NCBI GenBank assembly: GCA_043758775.1
Contig: JAYVMU010000012.1
Location: forward strand, 1-5,332
DNA from: JACMMS01 sp043758775
GTDB lineage: Bacteria; Pseudomonadota; Gammaproteobacteria; Burkholderiales; Methylophilaceae
Direction of reading: 5' to 3'
Length of the DNA stretch: 5,332 bases
The notes beneath the pieces were generated by a model. The model was not told the DNA's origin and did no database searches. It saw nothing but the letters and a program-made list of their open reading frames with translations. The translations under genes were made by a program, and so were the position numbers. Positions within the stretch are counted from its first letter, which is position 1; the number at the start of each line of letters is the position of its first letter. Positions 1 through 3,801 of this stretch are shown piece by piece.

Positions 1-2
1 AA

Positions 3-197
3 TCACTCGGTCACGCACCTGATGCACAAGGCGTTGCGCGAGGTACTACTATCGCTGCGTCCCCTTATTTTGTGGATAAGTGGGCGAAATATGTGGATAA
101 GTCGGTCAGTTATCCACATTTTTCTCCACTTATCCACATTGGGAAAAAGAGGCCCATTTTTTCCTTGACACGCGATTATAGATGTATATACAACTAG
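3..197 (+). CDS. possible 3' end of a plus-strand gene, partial at left edge
   Basis: Plus frame 3 is open from the window edge to a TAG at 195-197, which falls 13 bases before a bidirectional terminator. That is where a convergent gene would be expected to end. The first residues (SLGHAPDAQGVARGTTIAAS) read like ordinary protein. The later part is translated through four DnaA-box sequences, giving a repeated VDK motif, and is much less convincing. I do not recognise a family. Plus frame 1 is also open up to 166, and a minus frame is open too, so openness alone proves little. The alternative is that the whole stretch is a non-coding origin region. The start, if there is one, lies outside the window. 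Confidence 0.25.
   Translation, partial: SLGHAPDAQGVARGTTIAASPYFVDKWAKYVDKSVSYPHFSPLIHIGKKRPIFSLTRDYRCIYN
71..138. other. cluster of four perfect DnaA boxes, putative replication origin or DnaA-titration site
   Basis: Four exact copies of the consensus DnaA 9-mer TTATCCACA occur in 68 bp. Two are in reverse orientation (71-79 and 92-100, read as TGTGGATAA) and two are forward (110-118 and 130-138). Their starts are 21, 18 and 20 bp apart, roughly two helical turns. The outer pair extends to a perfect 13-bp inverted repeat (71-83 with 126-138). The inner pair gives a 10-bp inverted repeat (91-100 with 110-119). Both are centred near 105, so the cluster is a nested dyad. An AT-rich stretch at 175-192 lies to the right and could serve as an unwinding element. 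In known origins such clusters bind the initiator DnaA. Whether this one initiates replication of a phage or plasmid, or only sequesters or senses DnaA, is inference. No replication initiator gene is visible here. Confidence 0.65.
165..192 (+). promoter_or_regulatory. candidate sigma-70-type promoter over a palindrome, plus strand
   Basis: There is a perfect -35 hexamer TTGACA at 165-170, a 16-base spacer, and TATACA at 187-192. The -10 lies inside a perfect 10-bp palindrome TGTATATACA (183-192). On the other strand, TTGACG (plus 204-209) with a 15-base spacer to TATACA (plus 183-188) forms a weaker face-to-face promoter, so the two would share the palindrome. A plus-strand transcript would start near 199 and meet the terminator at once, giving an RNA of only about 55 bases. 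It could be a small regulatory or priming RNA, an operator, or a chance match within an AT-rich origin region. Confidence 0.35.
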
Positions 198-210
198 TGT
201 GTACGTCAAC

Positions 211-253
211 AAAAGCGCCGCGCCTAACTCAAACGTTAAACGCGGCGCTTTTT
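211..253. terminator. bidirectional intrinsic terminator
   Basis: The 12-bp arms at 211-222 (AAAAGCGCCGCG) and 241-252 (CGCGGCGCTTTT) are perfect complements around an 18-base loop. The G+C-rich core is flanked by A's on the left and T's on the right, so it can terminate transcription from both sides (T-run 249-253 on plus, UUUU then GUU on minus). The last minus-strand gene has its stop at 258-260, just before the hairpin, so this should end the minus operon. It may also end a convergent plus-strand gene. Confidence 0.88.
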
Positions 254-257
254 GTAA

Positions 258-485
258 TTAACCATTCATATATTTTAATATTTCATCATAAACTTCTTGA
301 GCTAGTAAACCTTGAAGTGTTATTTCATTATTTGGTAACGCCTTAATATTATTTGTGTCTTCTAAAATAATCACTAACTTTTTATAATCAAATTGATTAA
401 TATAAATTAATAATACAATTTTATCACAATTAATAGTAAAAAGCGTATTATTAATTGTATCACCAAACGTTACAAATCTAACCAT
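258..485 (-). CDS. 75-aa hypothetical protein, last gene of the AT-rich small-gene cluster
   Basis: I chose the ATG at 483-485 because GGAG lies 7 bases upstream (plus 493-496). It also overlaps the end of the preceding gene by only 8 bases (478-485). A longer reading from 569 would lie almost wholly inside that gene. The protein begins MVRFVTFGDT, has an alternating hydrophobic, beta-prone middle (residues about 13-41, including DKIVLLIYIN and KKLVIIL), and a helical acidic C-terminus (QEVYDEILKYMNG). It has no signal peptide and no clear membrane span. I do not recognise a family. The coding sequence is very AT-rich, about 22% G+C over 301-480, unlike the genes right of 1084. Its stop lies beside the terminator, so it closes the operon. 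Confidence 0.75.
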   Translation of the reverse strand: MVRFVTFGDTINNTLFTINCDKIVLLIYINQFDYKKLVIILEDTNNIKALPNNEITLQGLLAQEVYDEILKYMNG

Positions 486-783
486 TATCTTTCTCCGATA
501 TGTAAATAGGATACTCTGACCGAACTTTATTAAACATGAAATCATCATAAAATTGTAAACGTTGCTCATTGGTCATACCATTCTCAATATTCGCATAATG
601 TAAACGTAATTTATTGATTATTTCCCTTCTCTCTTTTTCATCTTTTGCCACATATTTAGAAATATGAATCTGCATAAATTTACCAGTAGGAATAAAAAAT
701 GATACATAGCCCGGATTTAACACACTAATAAAATGTTCTGTACCTAAATGTGTAATACCAAATATGCATTCAAAAATAATCAT
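478..783 (-). CDS. 101-aa hypothetical protein, AT-rich cluster
   Basis: The ATG at 781-783 overlaps the stop of the upstream 32-aa gene in a 4-base ATGA arrangement, so translation is probably coupled. A GGGAG lies about 7 bases upstream, inside that small gene. The protein starts MIIFECIFGITHLGTEHFIS. It has a hydrophobic, beta-prone N-terminal half with an FFIPTGKFMQIHIS stretch (about 29-42), then a charged helix (KDEKERREIINKLRLHYANI, about 47-66) and a C-terminus rich in aromatic and charged residues. It looks like a small soluble alpha/beta protein with no obvious membrane span and no catalytic motif. I do not recognise a family. It is AT-rich like its neighbours and is probably an accessory phage gene. 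Confidence 0.75.
   Translation of the reverse strand: MIIFECIFGITHLGTEHFISVLNPGYVSFFIPTGKFMQIHISKYVAKDEKERREIINKLRLHYANIENGMTNEQRLQFYDDFMFNKVRSEYPIYISEKDNG
493..496 (-). promoter_or_regulatory. ribosome binding site fixing the start of the 75-aa gene
   Basis: GGAG on the minus strand lies 7 bases before the ATG at 485. This supports the short form of the protein over the 103-residue reading from 569. Confidence 0.6.
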
Positions 784-878
784 TTTATTGCTCCCGCCAT
801 TCCTAAGACAACAATGATAAATATTCCAATAAAGAATAATATCATCATAGCATTTTCTTCTCTATCTTGTTGATTCAC
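780..878 (-). CDS. 32-aa single-span membrane microprotein, GTG start
   Basis: This gene is easy to miss at 33 codons including the stop. GTG at 876-878 overlaps the upstream TGA (875-877) as GTGA. Its own TGA (780-782) overlaps the next ATG (781-783) as ATGA. The gene exactly fills the space between its neighbours, with AAGGA (plus 888-892) 9 bases upstream. The product begins MNQQDREEN, a short polar, acidic segment, followed by a hydrophobic helix from about residue 10 to 30 (start AMMILFFIGI, end VVLGMAGAI) and a final lysine. An N-outside/C-inside topology is possible from the charges. It could be a small membrane regulator, a holin-like or toxin-like peptide, or a virion membrane peptide; nothing in the sequence decides. 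Confidence 0.7.
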   Translation of the reverse strand: MNQQDREENAMMILFFIGIFIIVVLGMAGAIK

Positions 879-1072
879 TTATCCAATTCCTTTTCTAGTC
901 TATCTATTTCCATTTCTTGACGTGAAAGTGAGATATCAGCTAAAGGGTACTTATCACGATAAGACCTAGCAATTTTATTGCCTAGCCATGTCGCGCCGCT
1001 AAGCATTAAAAATAAAACTAACGTAGCAACTACAAAATAACCGCCAAACAAAAAAAATAAGTTAGCAAACAT
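875..1072 (-). CDS. 65-aa membrane protein with charged coiled-coil-like tail
   Basis: The start is ATG 1070-1072, because a full AGGAGG (plus 1080-1085) lies 7 bases upstream. The longer reading from 1117 would run back over the preceding gene and ignore this site. The first 30 residues are hydrophobic (MFANLFFLFGGYFVVATLVL onward, to about L30), forming one long or two short membrane spans. A basic stretch (KIARSYRDKY, 33-42) and a strongly charged C-terminal helix (SRQEMEIDRLEKELDK, 50-65) follow, with coiled-coil-like spacing. The basic residues after the span suggest a cytoplasmic C-terminus. Phages encode similar architectures as small holins, antiholins or membrane anchors, but I see no family-specific motif. 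The stop overlaps the next gene's GTG. Confidence 0.78.
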   Translation of the reverse strand: MFANLFFLFGGYFVVATLVLFLMLSGATWLGNKIARSYRDKYPLADISLSRQEMEIDRLEKELDK

Positions 1073-1079
1073 TGTCCAA

Positions 1080-1085
1080 CCTCCT
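1080..1085 (-). promoter_or_regulatory. strong ribosome binding site overlapping the previous gene's stop
   Basis: AGGAGG on the minus strand lies 7 bases from ATG 1072. The TAG stop of the 86-aa gene (1084-1086) falls partly inside it, so the two genes are tightly packed. The site fixes the start of the 65-aa membrane protein. Confidence 0.8.
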
Positions 1086-1344
1086 AGGGAGTTCGTGATA
1101 AGCCACCAGGATACCAACCATCCGCCGGATTAACACCAAAGATAGCCAGCACCGTCGCAACACCTGCCTCATCAGGTGCCCAATCACGATAACCATCAAC
1201 AGTAAATTCGAATCCGCGTGTACTACGTTGTAACGCTACCTCTACCTCACGTCCATTTTGGCGCGTGTGTGCATGCAACGTGCCCCCACCATCTTGCGAC
1301 CGCACAATTCCACTACCTTGGACTAACGCCGCATGCATGTTCAT
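1084..1344 (-). CDS. 86-aa hypothetical protein
   Basis: The protein begins MNMHAALVQGSGIVRSQDGG. ATG 1344 has AAGG 7 bases upstream. A second ATG two codons in could also serve. The N-terminal half is beta-prone, with alternating residues (GGTLHAHTRQNGREVEVALQ, about 20-39, then GFEFTVDGYRDW, 44-55), like a small antiparallel sheet. A short helix follows (DEAGVATVLAIFG, 58-70), then a Gly/Pro-rich tail ending GLSRTP. There is no membrane span and no catalytic motif, and I do not recognise a family. Base composition here is about 60% G+C over 1261-1320, in sharp contrast to the AT-rich genes that follow. The compositional boundary therefore sits at about 1080. Confidence 0.7.
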   Translation of the reverse strand: MNMHAALVQGSGIVRSQDGGGTLHAHTRQNGREVEVALQRSTRGFEFTVDGYRDWAPDEAGVATVLAIFGVNPADGWYPGGLSRTP

Positions 1345-1366
1345 TATAAAGCCTTATCTAAAAGAG

Positions 1367-1385
1367 GATAGCTAATTTAGCTATC
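1367..1385 (-). repeat. intergenic hairpin, possible weak terminator or processing site
   Basis: GATAGCTAA (1367-1375) and TTAGCTATC (1377-1385) are perfect arms around a single base, in practice an 8-bp stem with a 3-base loop. It sits between the 97-aa and 86-aa genes. On the minus strand it is followed by CTCTTTTAG, a short U-run after two intervening bases, so it could act as a partial terminator that lowers expression of the downstream small genes. It resembles the hairpin at 1719-1742. Confidence 0.5.
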
Positions 1386-1397
1386 TCCCTAATATTT

Positions 1398-1691
1398 TTA
1401 TTGTAGACCGCCGACTGCTGCGAATGCTTTTAGCGCATGCGTTATAGCAGTCTGCATTTCATCCTGCTCTTGCTCAGCCACCATACGACCGACTGCGTAG
1501 CCTACTTCTAGCGCAGCTTGGGGTGTAAGGGCCGCCACTTCCGGTGTATCACGCACGGCATGCATGACACCGAGTGAACATATTTCAGTGTCACTATTAG
1601 CAGCCTTGATAACACGTTTCATAGCTATAGTAATACTATCATGGTCAGCATCAGTCAGGACCGATGTGTGCACATGTTTGGGCGTATCCAT
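1398..1691 (-). CDS. 97-aa hypothetical, mostly helical protein
   Basis: The protein begins MDTPKHVHTSVLTDADHDSI. It is predicted to be mainly alpha-helical: 17-31 (HDSITIAMKRVIKAA), 36-47, 56-78 (TPQAALEVGYAVGRMVAEQE) and 80-93 (QTAITHALKAFAAV). The helices carry regular hydrophobic and acidic faces, which suggests a small helical bundle or dimer. It has one cysteine (residue 38) and no membrane span, and I do not recognise a family. The Shine-Dalgarno site is weak: only GAAAG about 13 bases before the ATG. The start is therefore less secure than for its neighbours, although no better start is visible. It lies between two related hairpins, downstream of the 269-aa gene. Confidence 0.72.
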   Translation of the reverse strand: MDTPKHVHTSVLTDADHDSITIAMKRVIKAANSDTEICSLGVMHAVRDTPEVAALTPQAALEVGYAVGRMVAEQEQDEMQTAITHALKAFAAVGGLQ

Positions 1692-1718
1692 GATGAATTA
1701 ATGTCTTTCTATATGATA

Positions 1719-1742
1719 GGCTAGCTAATTTGATAGCTAGCC
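1719..1742 (-). repeat. intergenic hairpin related to the one at 1367-1385
   Basis: GGCTAGCTA (1719-1727) pairs perfectly with TAGCTAGCC (1734-1742) around a 6-base loop. It lies 14 bases beyond the stop of the 269-aa gene. No U-run follows on the minus strand, so it is more likely an mRNA-stabilising or processing structure, or a protein-binding palindrome, than an efficient terminator. The left arm and loop share AGCTAATTT with the hairpin at 1367-1385. Confidence 0.5.
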
Positions 1743-1756
1743 CGTAAATATGTAGT

Positions 1757-2566
1757 CTAGTAACGAAAGCCGCTATTAACGGTTTTAGCGCTTTCTTCAC
1801 TAGGATGAAAATAGATTTCTTGCTTTGCACGTGGTGACGCTAGCAAGAATGGCGGACTAAAGTTCCCCTTATTTTCGCCATATTCTAACGTCGCCTTAAA
1901 AGGGAACTCGGCAGGTGCTAGTACCATCGCCTGATTCACTGAAAGTCCATTGCCGAGCGATACAATGCGAATACCCAAGTCAGGCCGTTGGTCAATGACC
2001 ACCTTATAATCAGCGACGTTAGGGCGCGGTTTGTTGGGATTGTCTTGCGCAAAGTTAGACGGATGCACTTCCACGCTTAAACAGGTAAACGTGACACCAA
2101 TGAGATTAGCCTTAGCCAAATAATCCGAATCTGGTGCTGGCGCTTCGACACTAATAGCAGGTGTTTGTCCAAACACTTTGGTAGCAGCCAGCGCGTTTTG
2201 AATCTGCGCATTAGCTTGTTGCGCGGCGATGTTGTTTTGACGTTGAATGTCAACGCTCGGCATAACGTTAGCAGGTGGTACAGCTTGCATGGCATCACGC
2301 ACGGTCTGCTGCGTGGTGAGAGATTTGATATATTCCTCAGCAATCTCGGCTGTCATATCAGGAAATGCTTGTAGCATCTCACGATACGCAGTTTCATCCC
2401 AGCCGAGTGAACGCAACAAACCTTTAATTTGCATCTGCTGCAAATTATTGCACATTGGTTGTGATACATGTTCCATAGCTGTCTGATATTCACCAACCTC
2501 AATTGGCGATGCTGTGAAACTTTGTGCAATGTCAGTGTTGGGTGTCGTTTTAGTTTTGTTTGCCAT
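1757..2566 (-). CDS. 269-aa protein of unknown function, first gene of the second transcription unit
   Basis: ATG 2566 has AGGAG 9 bases upstream. The protein begins MANKTKTTPN with a short basic, polar tail. A helical region covers about 27-95, including QIKGLLRSLGWDETAYREML (47-66) and DMTAEIAEEYIKSL. A Gln/Ala/Asn-rich linker follows (108-128, INNIAAQQANAQ-like), then a beta-rich C-terminal domain (155-269) with VTFTCLSVEVHPS, DYKVVIDQRPDLGIRIVSLG and a FSPPFLLASPRAK segment. The two-domain layout would suit a structural, scaffolding or nucleic-acid-binding protein, but there is no recognisable catalytic motif and I do not know the family. It follows a long hairpin-rich leader and a good promoter, so it is probably the main product of this unit. 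Base composition is about 47% G+C, like the lysis genes. Confidence 0.85.
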   Translation of the reverse strand: MANKTKTTPNTDIAQSFTASPIEVGEYQTAMEHVSQPMCNNLQQMQIKGLLRSLGWDETAYREMLQAFPDMTAEIAEEYIKSLTTQQTVRDAMQAVPPANVMPSVDIQRQNNIAAQQANAQIQNALAATKVFGQTPAISVEAPAPDSDYLAKANLIGVTFTCLSVEVHPSNFAQDNPNKPRPNVADYKVVIDQRPDLGIRIVSLGNGLSVNQAMVLAPAEFPFKATLEYGENKGNFSPPFLLASPRAKQEIYFHPSEESAKTVNSGFRY

Positions 2567-2623
2567 GATGGATATCTCCTATGTGGCTTTTTTATCATGC
2601 AGTCGGCCCCGCAAGTGGCGCAT

Positions 2624-2692
2624 ATAATTGTAATGGCGTGCCCGTCTTAAATCAGGACGCTTTACCCTGTACCCAGGTACCACTACAATTAT
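2624..2692 (-). ncRNA. structured leader RNA element with a 13-bp closing stem
   Basis: ATAATTGTAATGG (2624-2636) and CCACTACAATTAT (2680-2692) pair over 13 positions. The only non-Watson-Crick position (2633/2683) becomes a U-G wobble in the minus-strand RNA but would be an A-C mismatch in the plus-strand RNA. This favours a structure in the minus transcript. Inside, minus-strand CCTG-GGTA-CAGG can form a 4-bp hairpin, and CGTC with GACG (9-base loop) a second, giving a branched fold. It lies in the leader of the 269-aa gene, about 60 bases before the ATG. It is not a tRNA: it has no T-arm sequence and no proper anticodon arm. A regulatory leader, a protein-binding RNA, or a DNA-level site are all possible, and I recognise no known riboswitch class. 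Confidence 0.5.
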
Positions 2693-2698
2693 GTAACG

Positions 2699-2719
2699 TA
2701 TAGCTAACGGTGTGCTATA
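2699..2719 (-). repeat. short hairpin in the leader region
   Basis: TATAGC (2699-2704) pairs with GCTATA (2714-2719) around a 9-base loop. An alternative pairing, ACGGT with ACCGT just to the right (2707-2711 with 2720-2724), is mutually exclusive, so the segment could switch between two folds. It contains TAGCTAA, shared with the hairpins at 1367 and 1719. Confidence 0.35.
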
Positions 2720-2762
2720 ACCGTGTACACATCTACAGTGAGTACAGTGCTGTGTGTCAGTG

Positions 2763-2800
2763 CATATATTCATTGCTCTATCAGAAGAGTGTGATATATG
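2763..2800 (-). repeat. imperfect long hairpin just downstream of the promoter
   Basis: CATATAT (2763-2769) pairs with ATATATG (2794-2800). A second inner stem is possible (CTCT at about 2776-2779 with AGAG at about 2786-2789, 6-base loop). It would be the first structure in the transcript from the promoter at 2815-2843, and could act as a 5' stabiliser or an operator-like dyad. Confidence 0.4.
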
Positions 2801-2814
2801 TATCTGACTTCTAG

Positions 2815-2843
2815 AGTATGACATATCCCCCTGACATTGTCAA
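2815..2843 (-). promoter_or_regulatory. sigma-70-type promoter for the second minus-strand unit
   Basis: On the minus strand there is a perfect -35 TTGACA (plus 2838-2843), a 17-base spacer, and CATACT (plus 2815-2820), which matches four of six bases of the -10 consensus. Transcription would start near 2808 and run leftward into the 269-aa gene, leaving a leader of about 240 bases. The -35 lies inside the hairpin at 2824-2850, so binding of a protein to that dyad, or read-through from the lysis genes, could influence it. Confidence 0.55.
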
Positions 2844-2850
2844 GGGGATA
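2824..2850 (-). terminator. hairpin downstream of the endolysin gene, overlapping a promoter
   Basis: TATCCCC (2824-2830) pairs with GGGGATA (2844-2850). After one mismatch, TGAC (2832-2835) pairs with GTCA (2839-2842) around a 3-base loop, 25 bases past the endolysin stop. It has a strong G-C core, but no U-run follows on the minus strand, so it is at best a factor-dependent or weak terminator. It may instead be an operator, since it covers the -35 of the next promoter. Confidence 0.4.
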
Positions 2851-2875
2851 AGATGTCTATTTAGTCATGTTGGTG

Positions 2876-3493
2876 TTAGTAGATAAAACTCATGCCTGGA
2901 TGCACGTCTACCCAAACATCGTCCCACTTCCCAAAGCCGCCATAGTAACTGTTATTCATTTCACGAATGAGAATGCGCCCATTACTAACGGCAAGCACAT
3001 GCGCGACATGTCCCGTCCCCGTTCCCCAGGCTGACGTATGATAGCCAGCCTGGAACACGACCGTCGCACCAACTTGTGGCACATAGCCAACTGCCATACC
3101 ACGAGCACGTGCATTAGCAAACCATTGACTGGCATCTCCCAGTCCGTTGACATTATCATGTGCTAATTGGGCCGCTCCCCAGGTACACCAACCCCAAGGA
3201 TAGCCATTAGCATTTGGTGTGCTGTATACGGTTTGCGCTGGAACAAAGACACCGAATTGCTTACCCGTTTGACAGATGGTTAATGTTTCGCCGGGATAGA
3301 TAAGATTAGGGTTACTAATTTGCGGATTTTCGCGTGCCAGTGTTTGCCAGTTAGTTCCGACTGTTGCCGCAATGCCTGACAATGTATTGCCAGGTCTGAC
3401 AGTAACGCTACAGTTAGTAGTATGACCATGCATACCACTACCGAGAGCCAACGTAAAAACGAGCGCATGAAAAACTCCTAGCAAATGTGCCAC
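2876..3493 (-). CDS. LysM-CHAP endolysin
   Basis: This is a peptidoglycan hydrolase. An N-terminal hydrophobic segment (about 4-20) is followed by a LysM module (about 29-73, with VRPGNTLSGIA, NP.LIYPGETL) flanked by C28 and C74, which could form a disulfide. A CHAP domain covers about 97-200. Its likely nucleophile is C103 in PWGWCTWG, its histidine H162 in GTGHVAHV, and a third polar residue E178 or N180 in IREMNN. CHAP enzymes act as amidases or endopeptidases on the peptide part of peptidoglycan, and LysM binds the glycan. The called start is GTG 3493 with GGAG 6 bases upstream; TTG at codon 4 has a better-spaced AAGGA. The N-terminus lacks the usual basic residues of a signal peptide, while an overlapping frame encodes a better one. 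The gene follows a holin, as in a lysis cassette. Confidence 0.88.
   Translation of the reverse strand: MAHLLGVFHALVFTLALGSGMHGHTTNCSVTVRPGNTLSGIAATVGTNWQTLARENPQISNPNLIYPGETLTICQTGKQFGVFVPAQTVYSTPNANGYPWGWCTWGAAQLAHDNVNGLGDASQWFANARARGMAVGYVPQVGATVVFQAGYHTSAWGTGTGHVAHVLAVSNGRILIREMNNSYYGGFGKWDDVWVDVHPGMSFIY
3280..3468 (-). CDS. possible embedded 62-aa membrane protein in another frame of the endolysin gene
   Basis: ATG 3466-3468 has a strong AGGAG (plus 3475-3479) at a 6-base spacing, better than the endolysin's own site. The product starts MRSFLRWLSVVVCMVILLTV, a basic tip followed by a textbook hydrophobic span (about 5-24), then a polar, basic 38-residue tail. It lies wholly within the endolysin gene, in the frame shifted by one base. 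Three readings are possible. It could be an embedded lysis gene, comparable in principle to lambda Rz1 inside Rz. It could be the true signal sequence of the endolysin, joined by a frameshift or disrupted by a sequence error near 3408. Or it could be a chance shadow, since the other frame is also hydrophobic here. Confidence 0.25.
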   Translation of the reverse strand: MRSFLRWLSVVVCMVILLTVALLSDLAIHCQALRQQSELTGKHWHAKIRKLVTLILSIPAKH

Positions 3494-3517
3494 TTCCTTC
3501 TCCGTTGATGGTAGCGA

Positions 3518-3790
3518 CTATGGCGTAACGGGTGGTTGACCGTTGGCAAGCGTGGGCGCGATATCAGCAGCTTTTTGTAATGTTTCAGCTGCCTGTTTTG
3601 CATTTTGTTGACTACCTTGAGAATTGATGAGCCAACCAATGATACCACCAAACGTCGATACCACGATGTCAGGTATAGACCTACCGGGCGTGACAATGGA
3701 ATCATATATCACGATGATAAGCATACCTGCTAGCGCGCATGCCAAAAGTACCTTAGTAAAGGTTACATCTCCGCTCGGTAATTTTGGCAT
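3518..3790 (-). CDS. holin-like two-helix membrane protein
   Basis: This 90-aa protein has a short polar N-terminus and two hydrophobic segments: about 11-33 (FTKVLLACALAGMLIIVIYD and onward) and about 40-57 (IPDIVVSTFGGIIGWLINSQ). Between them is a tight turn with TPGRS, and a hydrophilic Gln/Ala/Lys-rich C-terminal tail (59-90) ends in PPVTP. Size, topology and position directly before the endolysin fit a phage holin, which forms the membrane lesions that let the lysin act at a set time. No holin family motif is recognisable, so the call rests on architecture and context. ATG 3790 has AGGA 9 bases upstream, and the gap to the previous stop at 3802 is only 11 bases. This indicates co-transcription with the upstream hydrolase. 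Confidence 0.72.
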   Translation of the reverse strand: MPKLPSGDVTFTKVLLACALAGMLIIVIYDSIVTPGRSIPDIVVSTFGGIIGWLINSQGSQQNAKQAAETLQKAADIAPTLANGQPPVTP

Positions 3791-3801
3791 GTACGTCTAT
3801 C

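Larger units (their letters stand above)
2567..2875. other. 309-base intergenic region rich in inverted repeats
   Basis: This separates the endolysin gene from the 269-aa gene. No convincing gene lies within it. An 81-residue minus frame (2579-2824) is open, but its product is Arg/His/Ser-rich and patternless, and its start overlaps the promoter. Its last 14 codons (MRHLRGRLHDKKAT) end with a TAG that overlaps the ribosome binding site of the 269-aa gene; a short leader peptide is conceivable, but it lacks its own ribosome binding site. The region holds at least four hairpins and one promoter, listed separately. It also has the repeated motif ACAGTG near 2735-2750. It probably combines the end of the lysis transcript with the start and leader of the next. 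Confidence 0.7.

Noticed and set aside
3..212. Minus-strand 69-residue open frame across the DnaA boxes
   Set aside because: It starts within the promoter and palindrome region, has no ribosome binding site, runs through the inverted repeats, and its composition is not protein-like.
486..569. Upstream extension of the 75-aa gene to an ATG at 569
   Set aside because: It would overlap the preceding gene by about 90 bases, whereas ATG 485 has a well-spaced ribosome binding site and a small overlap.
1073..1117. Upstream extension of the 65-aa membrane gene to 1117
   Set aside because: It would overlap the 86-aa gene and ignores the strong AGGAGG that serves ATG 1072.
2077..2650. Several open frames of 60-88 residues on both strands over the 269-aa gene
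   Set aside because: They are shadows of the longer gene, with no ribosome binding sites and with odd, basic or cysteine-rich products.
2624..2692. tRNA or tmRNA-like gene
   Set aside because: The length is suggestive, but the closing stem is 13 bp, no T-arm consensus is present and the anticodon-like loop lacks the required uridine.
2579..2824. 81-residue minus frame in the intergenic region, ending at the ribosome binding site of the 269-aa gene
   Set aside because: Its start overlaps the -10 to -35 region, it crosses several hairpins, and its Arg/His/Ser-rich product has no structure pattern. Only the last 14 codons might form a leader peptide, and they lack a ribosome binding site.
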